Positions 49,701 to 61,427 of a DNA stretch of 64,000 nucleotides are shown here, piece after piece. The DNA is taken from contig JAJEKV010000002.1 in the NCBI GenBank assembly GCA_021234155.1, forward strand, positions 18,219,592-18,283,591. The letters are read 5' to 3'. The position numbers were made by a program, and so were the translations under genes. Every line of letters starts with the position of its first letter. Position 1 is the stretch's first letter. The DNA comes from Isoetes taiwanensis (Eukaryota; Streptophyta; Lycopodiopsida; Isoetales; Isoetaceae). Under the pieces are notes generated by a model. It did not search any database and was not told where the DNA came from. It saw only the letters and a program-made list of their open reading frames with translations.

Positions 49701-50950
49701 CTTTTCTCAGAGTTTTCTTATTCATTGAAAGCCATAGAGAGGCTCGAATCACATCTTGCAGTGGATGAGAATGTTCGAGAAACAAGAAAAGAACAAATTT
49801 GGATTTAGGCGAGGTCAATCACGCAAGTTCCATGTGTGTGAGTCTTCAAAGGATGTGGCAATAATAATAAGGAGGTGAACATTTTTACAATCAAATCTCA
49901 TGCATTTTTCTTCTCATTTTTTCTTTTTCAAAACTTATCTTTTGAGAACAATGTGACTATTTTACATATTTGAAGGATGGAATAAGCTTTTTACTTGTAC
50001 AGAGCTTGGCATACCCATTATTAAAGAGATGTGTTGAATTTCTACATGAGTGGCTGAACATTGCTGGGATTTATCCTTAATGATATTCAAAGGTCTTTGT
50101 AACCAATCCATTGGTTTCCCTAGAAATGTGTTTCTCAAGCCAAATGAGAAGGGCATCATGAGTTATGCAGAAGCTGCGGTGGACATGGCAATCATTCAAG
50201 TGTTTTAGACAGCTATGTAACATCCCGAGTATTTCTTCTTCTTTTGTCACTCAAATTCTATAACTATGCCATTTTCTCATTAGAGTTCATCTTACATAAA
50301 TCTGATTTTCTCATTAGAGTTCATCTTCTATAAATCTGAGTTTACAAGCAGCCATAAAGCGCGGGGCACAATGCTAAAATGTCATTGATTCATGAACTTT
50401 TTGTCATTGTTTTTGCATGGAATTCCCTTCCACCTTGATAGAGTATGGATTACTACTCTGGTTCCAACCACAATTCATATTACAATTCCTACAAATCTAA
50501 CCATGTTAATCATTAGGATATAGGTCATAATACCCATGCCATGCTGTGAATCTGTCGATGTAAAGTAAAGTAGGTTGTGCACTGCTCATAATACATGATA
50601 TAGTCATTTTCTCTTGCAACAAAAGTCATATACGGAAATGATGATATCTACAACCATTAATTATTATAAGACATTCATGCCAAACTACATTCCCACACTC
50701 GTTTTCACTATATGTTTGTGGGTCATTAGGAGACCCAAATATGGCTTCGAACCTTTGGGCTTAGTTACAAAAGCTACAGGTTGGGTGTTAGCTTTCTTGT
50801 TTCTCCCCAAACTTATGCCATTGCTTGACATTTAATTCTAATGCTATGACTATGTAAGTTTTTTTTGAAGAAAAAGATTTGATTTAAAGAAGCCTTGTAC
50901 CTTTTTTGGTCAATCAAAGCGTTTGCCAGTTGTTTATTTGATATATTTTG
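46751..50950. other. Unassigned DNA with one short tandem repeat
   Basis: A 34-bp unit is duplicated at 50,271-50,304 and 50,305-50,338 with two mismatches. Short plus-strand frames around 46,864-47,088, 48,233-48,851, 49,125-49,316 and 50,614-50,835 have no recognisable domain. A GATTCGAATC palindrome near 48,736 recalls a tRNA T-arm, but no cloverleaf could be built around it. Confidence 0.4.
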
Positions 50951-50959
50951 TGACCTTGT

Positions 50960-51170
50960 ACCACACCACACCCCTCCACCACACTTCACCACCACCACCA
51001 CCACCTCCCACATCACACCACAATCCACAGCACCACACCACACCACCACCCACCCACAACACCACCACCACCACCATCACACCCCTACCACACACTCCAC
51101 CACACCCATCATACCACCACACACCACCACCACCACCCCCACCACCACACTCCACACTCCCACCATTTGT
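50960..51170. repeat. CCA/CACC-rich minisatellite, C-rich on the plus strand
   Basis: About 210 bp consist almost entirely of CCA, CACCA and CACAC units with no G for long stretches. Open frames through it are His/Pro/Thr-rich and are products of the repeat. It faces a G-rich partner array at 51,255-51,515 in the opposite sense, with an ordinary spacer of about 85 bp between them. Confidence 0.9.
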
Positions 51171-51254
51171 ATGGTGTGTAGTGTTCTTAGTGTCTTGAGT
51201 GGGAGTATATTGGTCAGTCATAGTGTGGCTCAGGTCATATGATTGATGAATATG

Positions 51255-51515
51255 ATAGTTGGTGTATAGTGCATGGTGTATGGTGTGTGGTGAATGGTGT
51301 GTGGTGTGTGAGTGGTGGTGAGTGTGTGTGTGTGGTGTGTGGTGAGGATGTGCTGGATGCAGTGAATATGACCGTTTGGTTTATGGTCCTATGGTGTATG
51401 GTGTGGTGAATGGTGAATGGTGTGGTGTGTGGTGTGTGGTGAATGGTGTGTGTGGTGGGATGTGCTGGATGCAGTGAATATATGATAGTGTAGAGACATT
51501 GTGGTGCATGGTTTG
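51255..51515. repeat. GGTGTG-rich minisatellite, G-rich on the plus strand
   Basis: Units of GGTGTG, GGTGAATGGTGTG and GTGTGTGAGTGGTG fill this interval. A 23-bp non-satellite phrase beginning GGATGTGCTGGATGCAGTGA occurs twice (51,346 and 51,458, offset 112 bp), which marks a higher-order duplication. Because the strand sense is opposite to that of the preceding array, the two form a large imperfect inverted repeat. Confidence 0.9.
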
Positions 51516-53080
51516 GTGTGGTATACACACCCTAGCAGGTTTAGTGTTCATTTCATGCGGATGGGTATTGTTCAAAGGGGTTTCTAGACCAACATCGAAG
51601 GGAAATTTTTGTGAGGATGCTTCAAGATGCCATTTAAAGAAAATACTTTCTGAACATATTTTCCTATTAGGTACCTTTGGTTACCTGTATTTTGTTAGTG
51701 TCATGAGTTACGCACCTTGGGGGTGCTGTTGGCTGTAGCTTTGTTTTTGGTATACTATTTGATGAATTGTACTTTGCATTTTATAGTGTGTGACAAAAAC
51801 ATCATTAGCAGGTTGCACAAAAGGCAGGTTACAAACTAAGTACAAACATGTTTCTTATATCTATATAGAAAAGGATAAGAAATAGTTGATTAACTAAAAA
51901 CTGATGGAAACTTCGAGAGCAGGTTAAAGCAAAAATAGTCACAATTTTGTAGAGGAAGAGGAGTTACATTATTAATGAAAAAGCTTTTACACACAAAATG
52001 GAGTCCTGGGACTATTGCAAAACAAGTTAAACCTTTAGTTAAAAACTTTACAAAGAATAGTCACAAGGACTATTGCCAAAAAATTGAAACCCGAGGAGTT
52101 ACAAAAATAGGAGGCTTGATCTTGAGGGCCATCTTGACTCTATATGAAGGTGGTCCTCCATGGCATATATCTTCATTTTAGAATTATTCACTCGTCGAGG
52201 TAAAGCCTCATGCACCCACTTTTCGATCACACACTTAGTAGGCTGACGACTGATCACAGTGAGCTTCTCCACCTCTAGTGGAGTGAACCATGCAGTATGG
52301 CTGGGTGGCCTCAGGATGAGGAACCACAGCGGGTTCTCAGGAGGAAAGAGGAGGGAGCCGTCTTTGTGGGGGAGGGCTTGAGCACAATGGTAGGGATAGT
52401 GTTCTACTTAGTGTGGTCTTAGACTTAGCCATAAGCGGAGAGTAGAGGAGATGGGCCAGATGAGGAAGGAGTGAGAGATGGTGGAATAAGTGATAGAGGA
52501 GACCAGGAATGGGCCGGAATGAAGAGCTGCAGTGAGAATTTTAGGAATAAAGGGATGTTTGCATGCATACGATTTTGTTTTTGCAGGAATTAGGTAGAGA
52601 GAGAAGGGATGTATCCATGCATCGATTTCACACCTCGGGGTAGATCCACCCACCTCAATATTTTGCAAATGTAAAATGTATATAGGTTGAGGTTATATTG
52701 TGAGACCAATTGCTTATCGATTAGCACAACTAACACAAAGTTAGCAATATCACATGCATATATCACAGTAAATGCGCATATATAAATAGAGGGTTTCTTT
52801 GCTTCATTAATAGAATAATGGATAGAGAGATTAGATGTTGAAAAGTTTATGGCTGTTGGCTTGTAATCTTGATTCTGAGGCGGCTATGTCTGCTTGTCAA
52901 AATGTAATCCCTAGTCCTGCCTTTTACAATGAGTGGGTAAATATACATGCATTCAATGTTCCACATGTTACCAAATCAACAATTGCCAAATCAACAAATG
53001 CCAAATGAATGGATTATGTTAGGCATGTTATTGTACCTATGCATGTGTGTTTTGGTAAAGTGAGTCAACAATATAGAGAT
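51516..53080. other. Unassigned DNA
   Basis: No gene recognised. Purine-rich minus- and plus-strand frames around 51,975-52,181 and 52,668-52,408 carry no recognisable domains. A slight rise in G content at about 52,240-52,500 is not accompanied by coding signals. Confidence 0.4.
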
Positions 53081-53086
53081 AACAAA

Positions 53087-53389
53087 GAATATTCATATTA
53101 CACCAGAGAATATTCCTTATTGATGAAAGGAATATTCCTTAAGCCCTAGTTATGGCAGAGTGTTTCTTGTACCTCAAAGAATATTCTTTAGTTTGTTTGG
53201 TACCCCATAGTTCTGAGAATATTCCTGTGCCTTCAGAAGAAAGGAATGTTCACTTTTGCATTGAAAAGGAATATTCCTTATACTGAATTATCAAGAATAT
53301 TCCTTGTACCTTCAAAGGAATATTCTTTGGATTTTGATACAAGTACCTGGATTCTGAGGAATATTTCTTATTACATTGAAGGAATATTC
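53087..53389. repeat. Cluster of nine GAATATTC palindromes (decayed minisatellite)
   Basis: Exact GAATATTC occurs at 53,087, 53,108, 53,130, 53,179, 53,217, 53,269, 53,295, 53,318 and 53,382, with near matches at 53,244 (GAATGTTC) and 53,359 (GAATATTT). Most sit in a wider AAGGAATATTCCTT palindrome. The spacers alternate between a TTGTACCTTCAAAG type and a TTATTGATGAAA / TTGCATTGAAAA type, so the array came from duplication of a composite unit. Each copy fits GAA-NN-TTC, the two-unit core of a plant heat-shock element. A short plus-strand open frame begins about 370 bp downstream (53,760). Confidence 0.9.
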
Positions 53390-54310
53390 CTCATTGAATT
53401 ATAGCCCTTTCATTTGAGCTAGGCTTGTGGGATATATGCAGTATCAACCATTGGCCAATTAGATTGAGAGAAAAAAAGAGGGGCAGTGGGAAAGGGTTTT
53501 GAAAGGATGTTGAACAAATCATTGGCACAATCATTAGTTAAGGAACAAATCATTGGCATGGTCTGAGCCTTGTGGAAGCAGTGAGAAGAATGACAGGATA
53601 AAAATTCCTTTTACATGGTGGTAGTTGATTAGATGGTGAGGAGGGATGAGAGCGACTAGATCACAATCCATATCCCCAATTGAATGCAAACTCACAGCCT
53701 TTTAGATTCTTGAGGAGATCAATCTTAGGAGCGTTGGAGAATTACTCCTATTCTTAAACATGCTTTTTGTTCCTAATCTAGCAATTGCTTATGATGTTCT
53801 ACACATATGCAGAGGGAGACTAACAATATTGGAAGCATGGATCGAGGCTATGGGGTGGCGTGACGGGGATGAGGAGTCCCAATTATCTAAGCCAGTGAGA
53901 GTATTCTCATTCTCCAGCTTAAGCGAGGAGTTGTGCATGCAAAGCAATCAACAAAGTCTTTGAAAAGGTTTGGAGATTCAATAGCCTCAAACCATGCGCT
54001 TTACCAATCTCTATAATAAATGCTTGTGGAAGAGAAGCACATGTGTCTTGCTTGTTGGAGCTTCACCAACTTCAAGCGTGTCTGGACCTCTTCTCTGGTA
54101 CGTTTAGGGAGCGGGACCATTGCTGATCTCACCTTTCTTGAGGACTATGCGGATGAATCTTGAGTCTTGGATAAGATCTTGCGGGACATACGCTACGGTG
54201 TTTTTACAACATACTAGGCCTGCGGAGTCTTGGAACTATATAAACAATATATTAATGTTTGTGTTTTAATCTCCATGCCTTGGTACTAGAAAGTTACTTC
54301 AACAACATGT
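53390..54310. other. Unassigned DNA with an open plus-strand frame
   Basis: A 67-codon plus-strand frame at 53,760-53,963 contains LEAWIEAMGWRDGDEESQLS and VFSFSSLSEELCMQSNQ. Its composition is protein-like and acidic, but the family is unknown. Plus-strand DNA to about 54,230 contains further protein-like scraps in other frames. This may be the edge of a decayed gene. Confidence 0.3.
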
Positions 54311-54315
54311 TAGCA

Positions 54316-57211
54316 TTATTCTGGAAGTTCTACAATCTCACGGCAAATTTCAAACAACATTTCCATGCCAATAGTTAGTCGGTTCATGTGCATGAGTGCT
54401 GAAATCTGCCATGTTTGGCTCAATAAGAGAAGCCTCACCCCAATTGCGGCTGGGATGGACAGAACTTTCTTTCCTTGAATAAGCTGTACTTTTTGATGGC
54501 AACGGGGAATCAATTCAAAAGTAGTTACCGACTATAACTTCATTACCACAATAAAATTCATTTCCATAGTCATCCTTGGTGTCTTCGCGGGGCATGTTTA
54601 GCCGTACCTTTGGATGAGATAATAGGGACCCTTTCATAATTAATGCGGGGATGTGAATGATGCAAAATAATCTCAACACACGCTCTCATCCGACGTAAAA
54701 TCATTTGCCCACAAGTCACCTGTTACCCATCTTCTTCAACTTGTTATTCTGTTTATGAAGCTCTAGTTTTTCTCAACTCCACACCGCCACAATTCGGCAT
54801 TCTCACAAGCGAGGCCAATCAAAATTGATGCATACCTTACAAACTATGAAAAGAGATCTACACATTAACTTTGTTGGATCATTTGGATCTATGGATGATC
54901 ACACTTAATGAAGAGATTGCACTGGCGGGGCTGTCAAATCTTTTAGAAGGTCAATGTGGACACAGCAAAATACTTGCTTTCCACATCGAAATTCTTCAAA
55001 GAACCTCCACATACGAGTTTACGCATTTTTATCACTCCCATCCTTTTTCTTTGTTACGCCTGGGCCATAGTTTGGCTATGGCTCCTTCTCAAATCATGTG
55101 TGCCCTTCCCGTAATGCAGGCCAAGAAATTCGATTAGAACTACGATCTTATACTTGATGATACCTAGTTACATGATAGAAAGCTCTTCGACTTGGTTTGG
55201 AGCATCGGACCAAACTAAGTGAGTATTTCATATGGCGGCTGTTTTATTTCTGACCAATTGAGGTGCATCTTGAATGCTTTTTATTACAAAGTGAGTATGT
55301 ATGTTTTGTATTAGAAATAAAAAGAAGTGCACACATTTCCTCATTTTACCACGTACCTTGAACATGTGATGTGGACCAATATCTTCCGGTTGTTCATTGT
55401 ACCAATGTTGTGCTTGAATCTCGTTGAATGTGACTTCCGAGTATATTCTCTCAGAAATCAACAAGCCCGATAATATGGTATCATCGAAGACTCTTCATGG
55501 ATTCCTTGAATTGTTTGCTGCACTGTGGCTTTACAAAGTTATGACCATGCAAACTTGACATATGATCAAACGTATTTTATCCAACATATTCTTTGGGCTG
55601 CATCAATTGGCTTTAGTCTTGAAGTTCCTTTCTTGAGGGCTCATTAGCATTAACGGGCATGATAGTTTGATCAATCTGCTCCTTGTATTCTCTTGGACAC
55701 AAACTCAATTAATTGTTTCCACAATTTCCACAATAGATTTGTGTTGGCATGCATTGTTTTCTTCCTGCATCACATACCACCCTCAAAATGTGCTAACATT
55801 ATCAAATGTCGCTATTCTTGGCTTGACATATTCCGGCCTTGAGCTTGAGATCGCACACACCACAATTACACGAACAATTTTCCAGGTCTTGACCTCCTCA
55901 CATCAAATTAAATGCACAGCAATACGGTCCGTTGCTCATGTTTCACGCAACAACATGTGTTTCTTTCCTTTTAGCTTTCCTATTTTAAGAAGGTTTTGAA
56001 AGTATTCTAAATTGCCTGACGATCGAACCTCTACGGATCTTTGGGTCTGCAGAATACGGAATAATTAGGCGCAATAGATTACGATTGAAATAAAATTAGT
56101 CACCTCATTTATTTACATTACGCCCTACGTCTTTGCATGTTAAATAAACCACACATACATGTACATTACGACGCCAGATTTTGTTTGTTTACTGTAGAGG
56201 TATGAATTTTTTGACAATTAATACATCCACATAATTTCTTCTTAGTTCTTTGCTGCGTCTGATACATCGGAATATACATGTAAACAAATGTAAATTAGAA
56301 TGCATACATGTAAACAAATATATACGTATACTCGTGTTGCTATGAAATAGGCAGCTAGGTGCATGCAATTCAAAGAGTAAAAGAAATCATTTTGGCTTTA
56401 TCAGGTGGTACAAAATAAAGACATCTTTATGCTTAAAGAGTAAAGAAATCTACGACTACATGGAAGTTACAAATAAAAACCATCTTTGATGCGAAGAGCA
56501 AGATGCAATTCTGACCTAAATTCTGATCGTGCACGTGTAATGTCAATATATTGGATTGGTTGGTGAAACCTGGCTGGGTTATCTAACCAAAATTTGAGCA
56601 ACCATATCCTTCACTCTTTGATCTATCATTATTTGTTCTTGATTTAGACTGCCAATGCCCATGTTTGTTCCACCTAATTCTTTTCCTTCTCACCCTTTAG
56701 TTTCATATTTCTATGATGTATTTTCGCAACTTAAGGCATAAGTCTACGTAGAACCTCCTTCCTCAACCACCACCATAGATAGTACAGAATTAACGACAAA
56801 TTACGTCATTGCTATTTGCATTTTTGTCAGGCCATCAACTAAATTCTTTACCCGGATCTGTTTCACGATAGCCTCTTGAAATTTTCGATGTTGGCTCAAA
56901 TAGAATTGCCGTCGCATCGCGGCAAATCTTCTTACAAATATCGCTTCTTTGTTTTGAGTCAAATTAGATACCTCATTCATTATAGGATTCTGAAGCATTC
57001 ACCTTTCTTCTAATTGGCACATCCACGTATCCACCCTACAAGCCTCTGTCTGGTGCTGCTTCTCGCAGTGCTTTCTACGGAAACCATGGGGAGGATTGGA
57101 AATCACAGACCCGATCTTTACGACCTCGGAAGTGCTTGCATGAGGGTGTCCTTCCATAGTTTTCTTCTTTAGTGCTTTGAGACTGGTCGTGCAGAAAGGA
57201 TACAACATCAC
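54316..57211 (-). pseudogene. Unidentified decayed coding region(s), minus strand
   Basis: Four minus-strand blocks look coding. 57,211-56,801 is a polar, coiled-coil-like segment (EVSNLTQNKEAIFVRRF and KFQEAIVKQIRVKNLVDG) interrupted by a single in-frame TGA at 57,001-56,999. About 55,860-55,830 contains a CSCNCGVCD cluster in one frame. 55,464-55,330 contains YSEVTFNEIQAQHWYNEQ and ends in HHMFK just before GTACGTGG, a plausible splice donor. 54,513-54,316 contains TWQISALMHMNRLTIG. Their common strand and order suggest one transposon or gene relic of about 3 kb, but I cannot link them or name a family. Confidence 0.35.
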
Positions 57212-57615
57212 AAAAATCGGATTATTAACCAGGATTTATATTCTTGCCCGGAAGGGATTTGTATTCTTGCTTGAAGGAAAGGGATTTCAAATTTTCTTTA
57301 AGATACATTTGTTTCTTGATAGGAGGCGGCTATGTCCCGATTCGGGCCAGGATTTTCGTTGAGTAGAATCGGGTATAACGTCGATTGAGGAAAGTTCAAA
57401 TGTGTAAAGTTTTTTTAGCGGGCAAGATATTTAGATTTTATTGATGAAGAAGCTAAGTACAAGATTTGGGAGTTTAGGCAGTATAATTATGGAGATGTTA
57501 TCACGTCAACATGCTAATAATGATAAGCAACTCCATGTAGGTGTGTACATTTACAACTGGCTTTAACCAGTTCAAATTTTTACATCGTATACGAAAGATT
57601 TAAATACTTTTCAGC
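57212..57615. other. Unassigned DNA
   Basis: Nothing was recognised beyond short frames in T- and A-rich sequence. Confidence 0.4.
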
Positions 57616-57619
57616 TACC

Positions 57620-59030
57620 CCAAAACAGTAGGACGAAGGATTTGAAACGCTGAGGTCGGATCATAGCCGTTAGACGAAAAAGGTAAGAAGAGACCCAGTA
57701 GATTACGATGGAGCAATTATTTGGTGGTATGACTTTGGAGTAGAGAAGGGGGGCAAGTTCCACGTCCCGGTGGTGAGGGATAAAGCTTTGGAGAGTAGAT
57801 TGAGCCGCATTGTCCCACTTTGAAAGAAAAAAAGGGGTGAGAAACAACACGAACAAAAAATGTAAAGATACAAAGAAAGAGCACACAAATGACTTACAAT
57901 ATCAGCAGATTAACCAAAAGCAACGGCCCATGTCCATACCCATCCGGCAAAAACCAAGGCTGCAAAGGCAATCAAAAGGAACTGATAACAGGGAAAATGC
58001 CTACTAATAATGACTATCTAGGCAAAGCACACCACAATGAGACCCACCACAAGCCCCAAAGGCCGGCCCAGGCAAATGAAATAGAAAGCGGGTTATGGCG
58101 AGGCTAAGCAAGATGGCAACATCCATTTGGAAAAATTCAACAAGATCCTGGGTAAAGAATATTTTAGTGGCCCATACAAACCAATACCCCCTAAGAAAAA
58201 CCTTAGCATCTAAAACAACCCAAAAGCGGCATGCAATCCGGTAACGGTGGAACCTAAACAGCATATGGCTAGGGCCCCATAAATCACAGGCGGCCACCAT
58301 ATCGGGGCCGAAAATACACCATGTTAGGGACCTCGGCTCAAGGTCACTTCCGAGGCTGATGGAATTTGGTAAAAATCAGCGAATCAATTGATCTCATCCA
58401 GGAGTAGAGGAGAAACATAGGAAATCGACATAAATGCTCAGAAGATATATGAAGAAATGCAGGAGAAGCTGACCAGTCAAGGAACCAAACAAATAGTTGA
58501 GATTAGAAAACAAGCAGATTGGGATCGCCGTAGCCTGAGGCGAAAAGGTAAGAAAAGGCATTTGGGTCGGATGCGACGAGGGATATTTAATTAATTATGA
58601 CTTCGGGCAGAGGGGCTCTCCGCAGTTAGTGGTCGAAGGGATAAGCCGAGATGGAATTGAAACCTTGCGTGTTAATCCCGCTGAAAGAAAAAATTGAGAA
58701 ACAAACATGAACAAAACCATGAAATACGGAAAAGGCACCCACAATATGAGGTGGCAAAAACAACGGCCCATCCATGCACCATCATAAAACCAAGGCGTAC
58801 AAAGGCAATCTAAAAAAGGAACCTAGCTCAGCACCAGCACAAACCTACTAATGGCAGGCCTATCTGGGCAGCGCCGGGATACCGCAGCCCCAAATTTGGC
58901 CCGTGAATAAGCGAAGCGAAATGGGTGCCTAAAATGAGATTAAACAAACCAATACCCCAAAAAAAACCTTAAAAGCGGCATCTAAAACAATAACCAAAGA
59001 AATGGACTGCATTAAATTAAAAAACCTAAC
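57620..59030. repeat. Tandem duplication with a period near 850 bp
   Basis: Copy 1 (about 57,620-58,470) and copy 2 (about 58,500-59,030) share CGAAAA(A)GGTAAGAA at 57,675 and 58,541, a GAGAAACAA.A.GAACAAAA block near 57,840 and 58,695, CAACGGCCCAT at 57,921 and 58,761, AAACCAAGGC near 57,950 and 58,790, CTACTAAT near 58,002 and 58,850, and CCAATACCCC at 58,191 and 58,949. The offset falls from 866 to 758 bp. The sequence is not obviously related to the duplications at 32 and 44 kb. No protein is recognisable. Confidence 0.85.
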
Positions 59031-61225
59031 TAAAAACTCACTAAAAAAGGCTGACGAGGATCACGAGACCGTGAACCCTCGACCACAGACTTCATTAGCG
59101 AGATACCCAAACCCGGTACCTCGAAAAAAAAAATCACGGGTTAAGTGCCTCAATTCAATGACCGACACGAGGTCGGACCGCTAAGCTGGCGATTCCATCT
59201 TGATTCAGCCTCGAATCGACGCGAGGAGAATGCAGGGGAGGGGAAACAAAGGGAAGGATCGTTGAAGTAGGAGGTGATTAAAGAGGCAAAAAGCGTGCGG
59301 CGGGGCAACCTGGATGTAGAGCGGAAGAATCGAGAAGCGGGGCGGTGATTGGGACTCAAAACAAACGGGCAAAGCTACGAAAGCTGAAGAGAGAGGCAGG
59401 GTCAAAGGAAGTGACTAAACTCCGCTTGGTTTTGGGGATCGAGTCTTCAAAACACCATGATCCGCAGGAATGGGTATCCTCTGAGCCAATCCATCTGAAG
59501 AACCAGGAAGGCAATACTGTGAGGAGAATAAACTTAATGGAGGTAACTCTTTTGAACAAAGAGAACCAGCTCGAACATCGATGAAATTGCTTGCAAACAA
59601 CATGGATATCATGACAATGAGCTATGGCTTCATGCTAAAGGCTTCCAGAGATATAAGATGGACCCTGCAGAGATTAATAAGGCGTCAACAGGGGCCGAGT
59701 AGATCCCTTTCCCCAGGAATGATGGTTCTCTTCTGTAAGAAAGCCATAGCATTGCATGACTCTCACCAAAACTCATCAGTGGTTACGAGAATTATGTAGT
59801 AGTTGGTGCCCGCCCTCCAGGCATGTTGCTCATATTTTCGCTAAAGAGATGACCTCTGATTGATTTCTTCAACGAACTATGCGTTTATAGTTGCATATAG
59901 ACACAACCGCATTCGTTAAATGGTAAACGTGGCGCCATACGGTTATAAGTTCCCTCATGACCGACGCTGTGTTGGTGAAATTGCGGGCAGACAGCTTCGC
60001 TGCTTCTGGCACCATTTATATTCGCCTCGATATATTCAACAAATTAGCATTCACTCGGCAAATACTTGCTGAAAAATGAGATTCAGTTGGGAGTTCACCA
60101 TTGGTAGCTACAAGGTCGTAGTTGAAGAATACAATCCGCTAATTTAAATGTGGCGGGGGTAGGCGTCGCATGTAATGAAAATGCAAAATGACCTGAAGTG
60201 GTAAACAAACAGGGTCAACAAAGGCGCAAATTGAACAATTCCAAGGTCATCTTCCATTGATGGAGAAGTAATTGAAACCATTTGTGCATCCAGATGAAAA
60301 ACGTCGGATTATATTGGAATGGAATTTTGAAATTCTGACAATTCTCAGTCTTGATTCTCCATTAGTTATGGGTCTGATTCTCTGTTTTCCTCGGTTTCCA
60401 AATTGTACCGTGTTGTACGCCGGAATGTTGGGAGAAAATTTGAGAATCATGTACCCCGTGTCGCTCAGGCGGAAGCGAACATTGTCAGTTCATGTAGTGT
60501 TCCAGAAGGAATTCAGGACAAAATTCATCTGACGAGTCCCTCCATTTTGGTTTCGCCGGTATTTAAAACGAGCATCCTCTACATTTGATTCAAATTCTGG
60601 CCATTCAAATGATTTCTCCACCATTTTCCTTGAATAAATTGCAAACTATACCTAAATTTTATAGGTTGAAACTCGAGCTAAATGAAGCTGTAGGCGGCGA
60701 CGCAGAACCGGTGCTGGACTGGCTATTTCGAAAGTTGTATGAATGCCGAAAGAATGTTTCTCAGTAATCTCATTGTGCATTGAACAAACCCCTAACATCA
60801 ATGTGAACTCCTCGTCTCCTCCCGGGATTTCGCTATTGTAAAGGATATGCCGTCAAACAAAACCTCCTCAAAGTATATGCCATCGAGTTCAAAAGCCCCT
60901 TACGATAAGATATTCCCTTCGTTCTTTAAAGCCTAATTGCCATCATCACGTATGGTTTGGTTGAAAAAAACCACCAGATTAAACTCATGTTATATGGTTC
61001 ATCTCCATGTAAAACTCCTCGGTCCTCCTAAAGTGAATTTCGTTCAAAGTCTTGTGTAGATCCTAAACAATTCTGCAATTTACCCTATTGGATTTGGACA
61101 TATGGGCAAAGACAACCGGGACGTGCATTTTGGCGTATAAGTTAACAACAGGTCAAAGGAATCCATTATTACGGGTAAAGTTGTCAAAACATTGAATTCA
61201 GAAAGCAAGCTTTTTGATGAAGATA
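59031..61225. other. Unassigned DNA, slightly GC-richer at 59,150-59,520
   Basis: A minus-strand frame starting near 59,359 is Ser/Arg-rich with few acidic residues, which could pass for an organelle transit peptide. No downstream exon could be found. Plus-strand frames at 59,345-59,584 and 60,272-60,767 are protein-like in texture but match nothing I know. Confidence 0.3.
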
Positions 61226-61228
61226 TCG

Positions 61229-61427
61229 CCATTTGAAATGGCTCATTTAATTGTGAACAAACTCTAGAACACAAAGACGGGTTCCTATCAATGGAATGGG
61301 CGGATCCATTCGCCAAGGTAAAGGTATAAAAGCATTTAGATCCTCCGTAGTTTTAATCCATGGCTTGTTTTGAAAACCATCCATTTCCAGTGTGAACAAG
61401 CTCTAAATTACAAAAAGATGGGTTCCA
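61229..61427. repeat. Short duplicated segment, offset about 142 bp
   Basis: TGTGAACAA(A/G)CTCTA followed by ACA.A.GA.GGGTTCC occurs at about 61,252-61,285 and 61,392-61,427, with loosely similar upstream flanks. This is a small, moderately diverged duplication. Confidence 0.7.

Noticed and set aside
50895-51528. His/Pro/Thr-rich and Gly/Val-rich frames
   Set aside because: These follow from the CCA and GGTGTG arrays. No start context or domain supports coding.
59150-59359. Transit-peptide-like minus-strand frame as a gene start
   Set aside because: Ser/Arg richness is easily produced by this composition, and no downstream exon with a recognisable domain was found.
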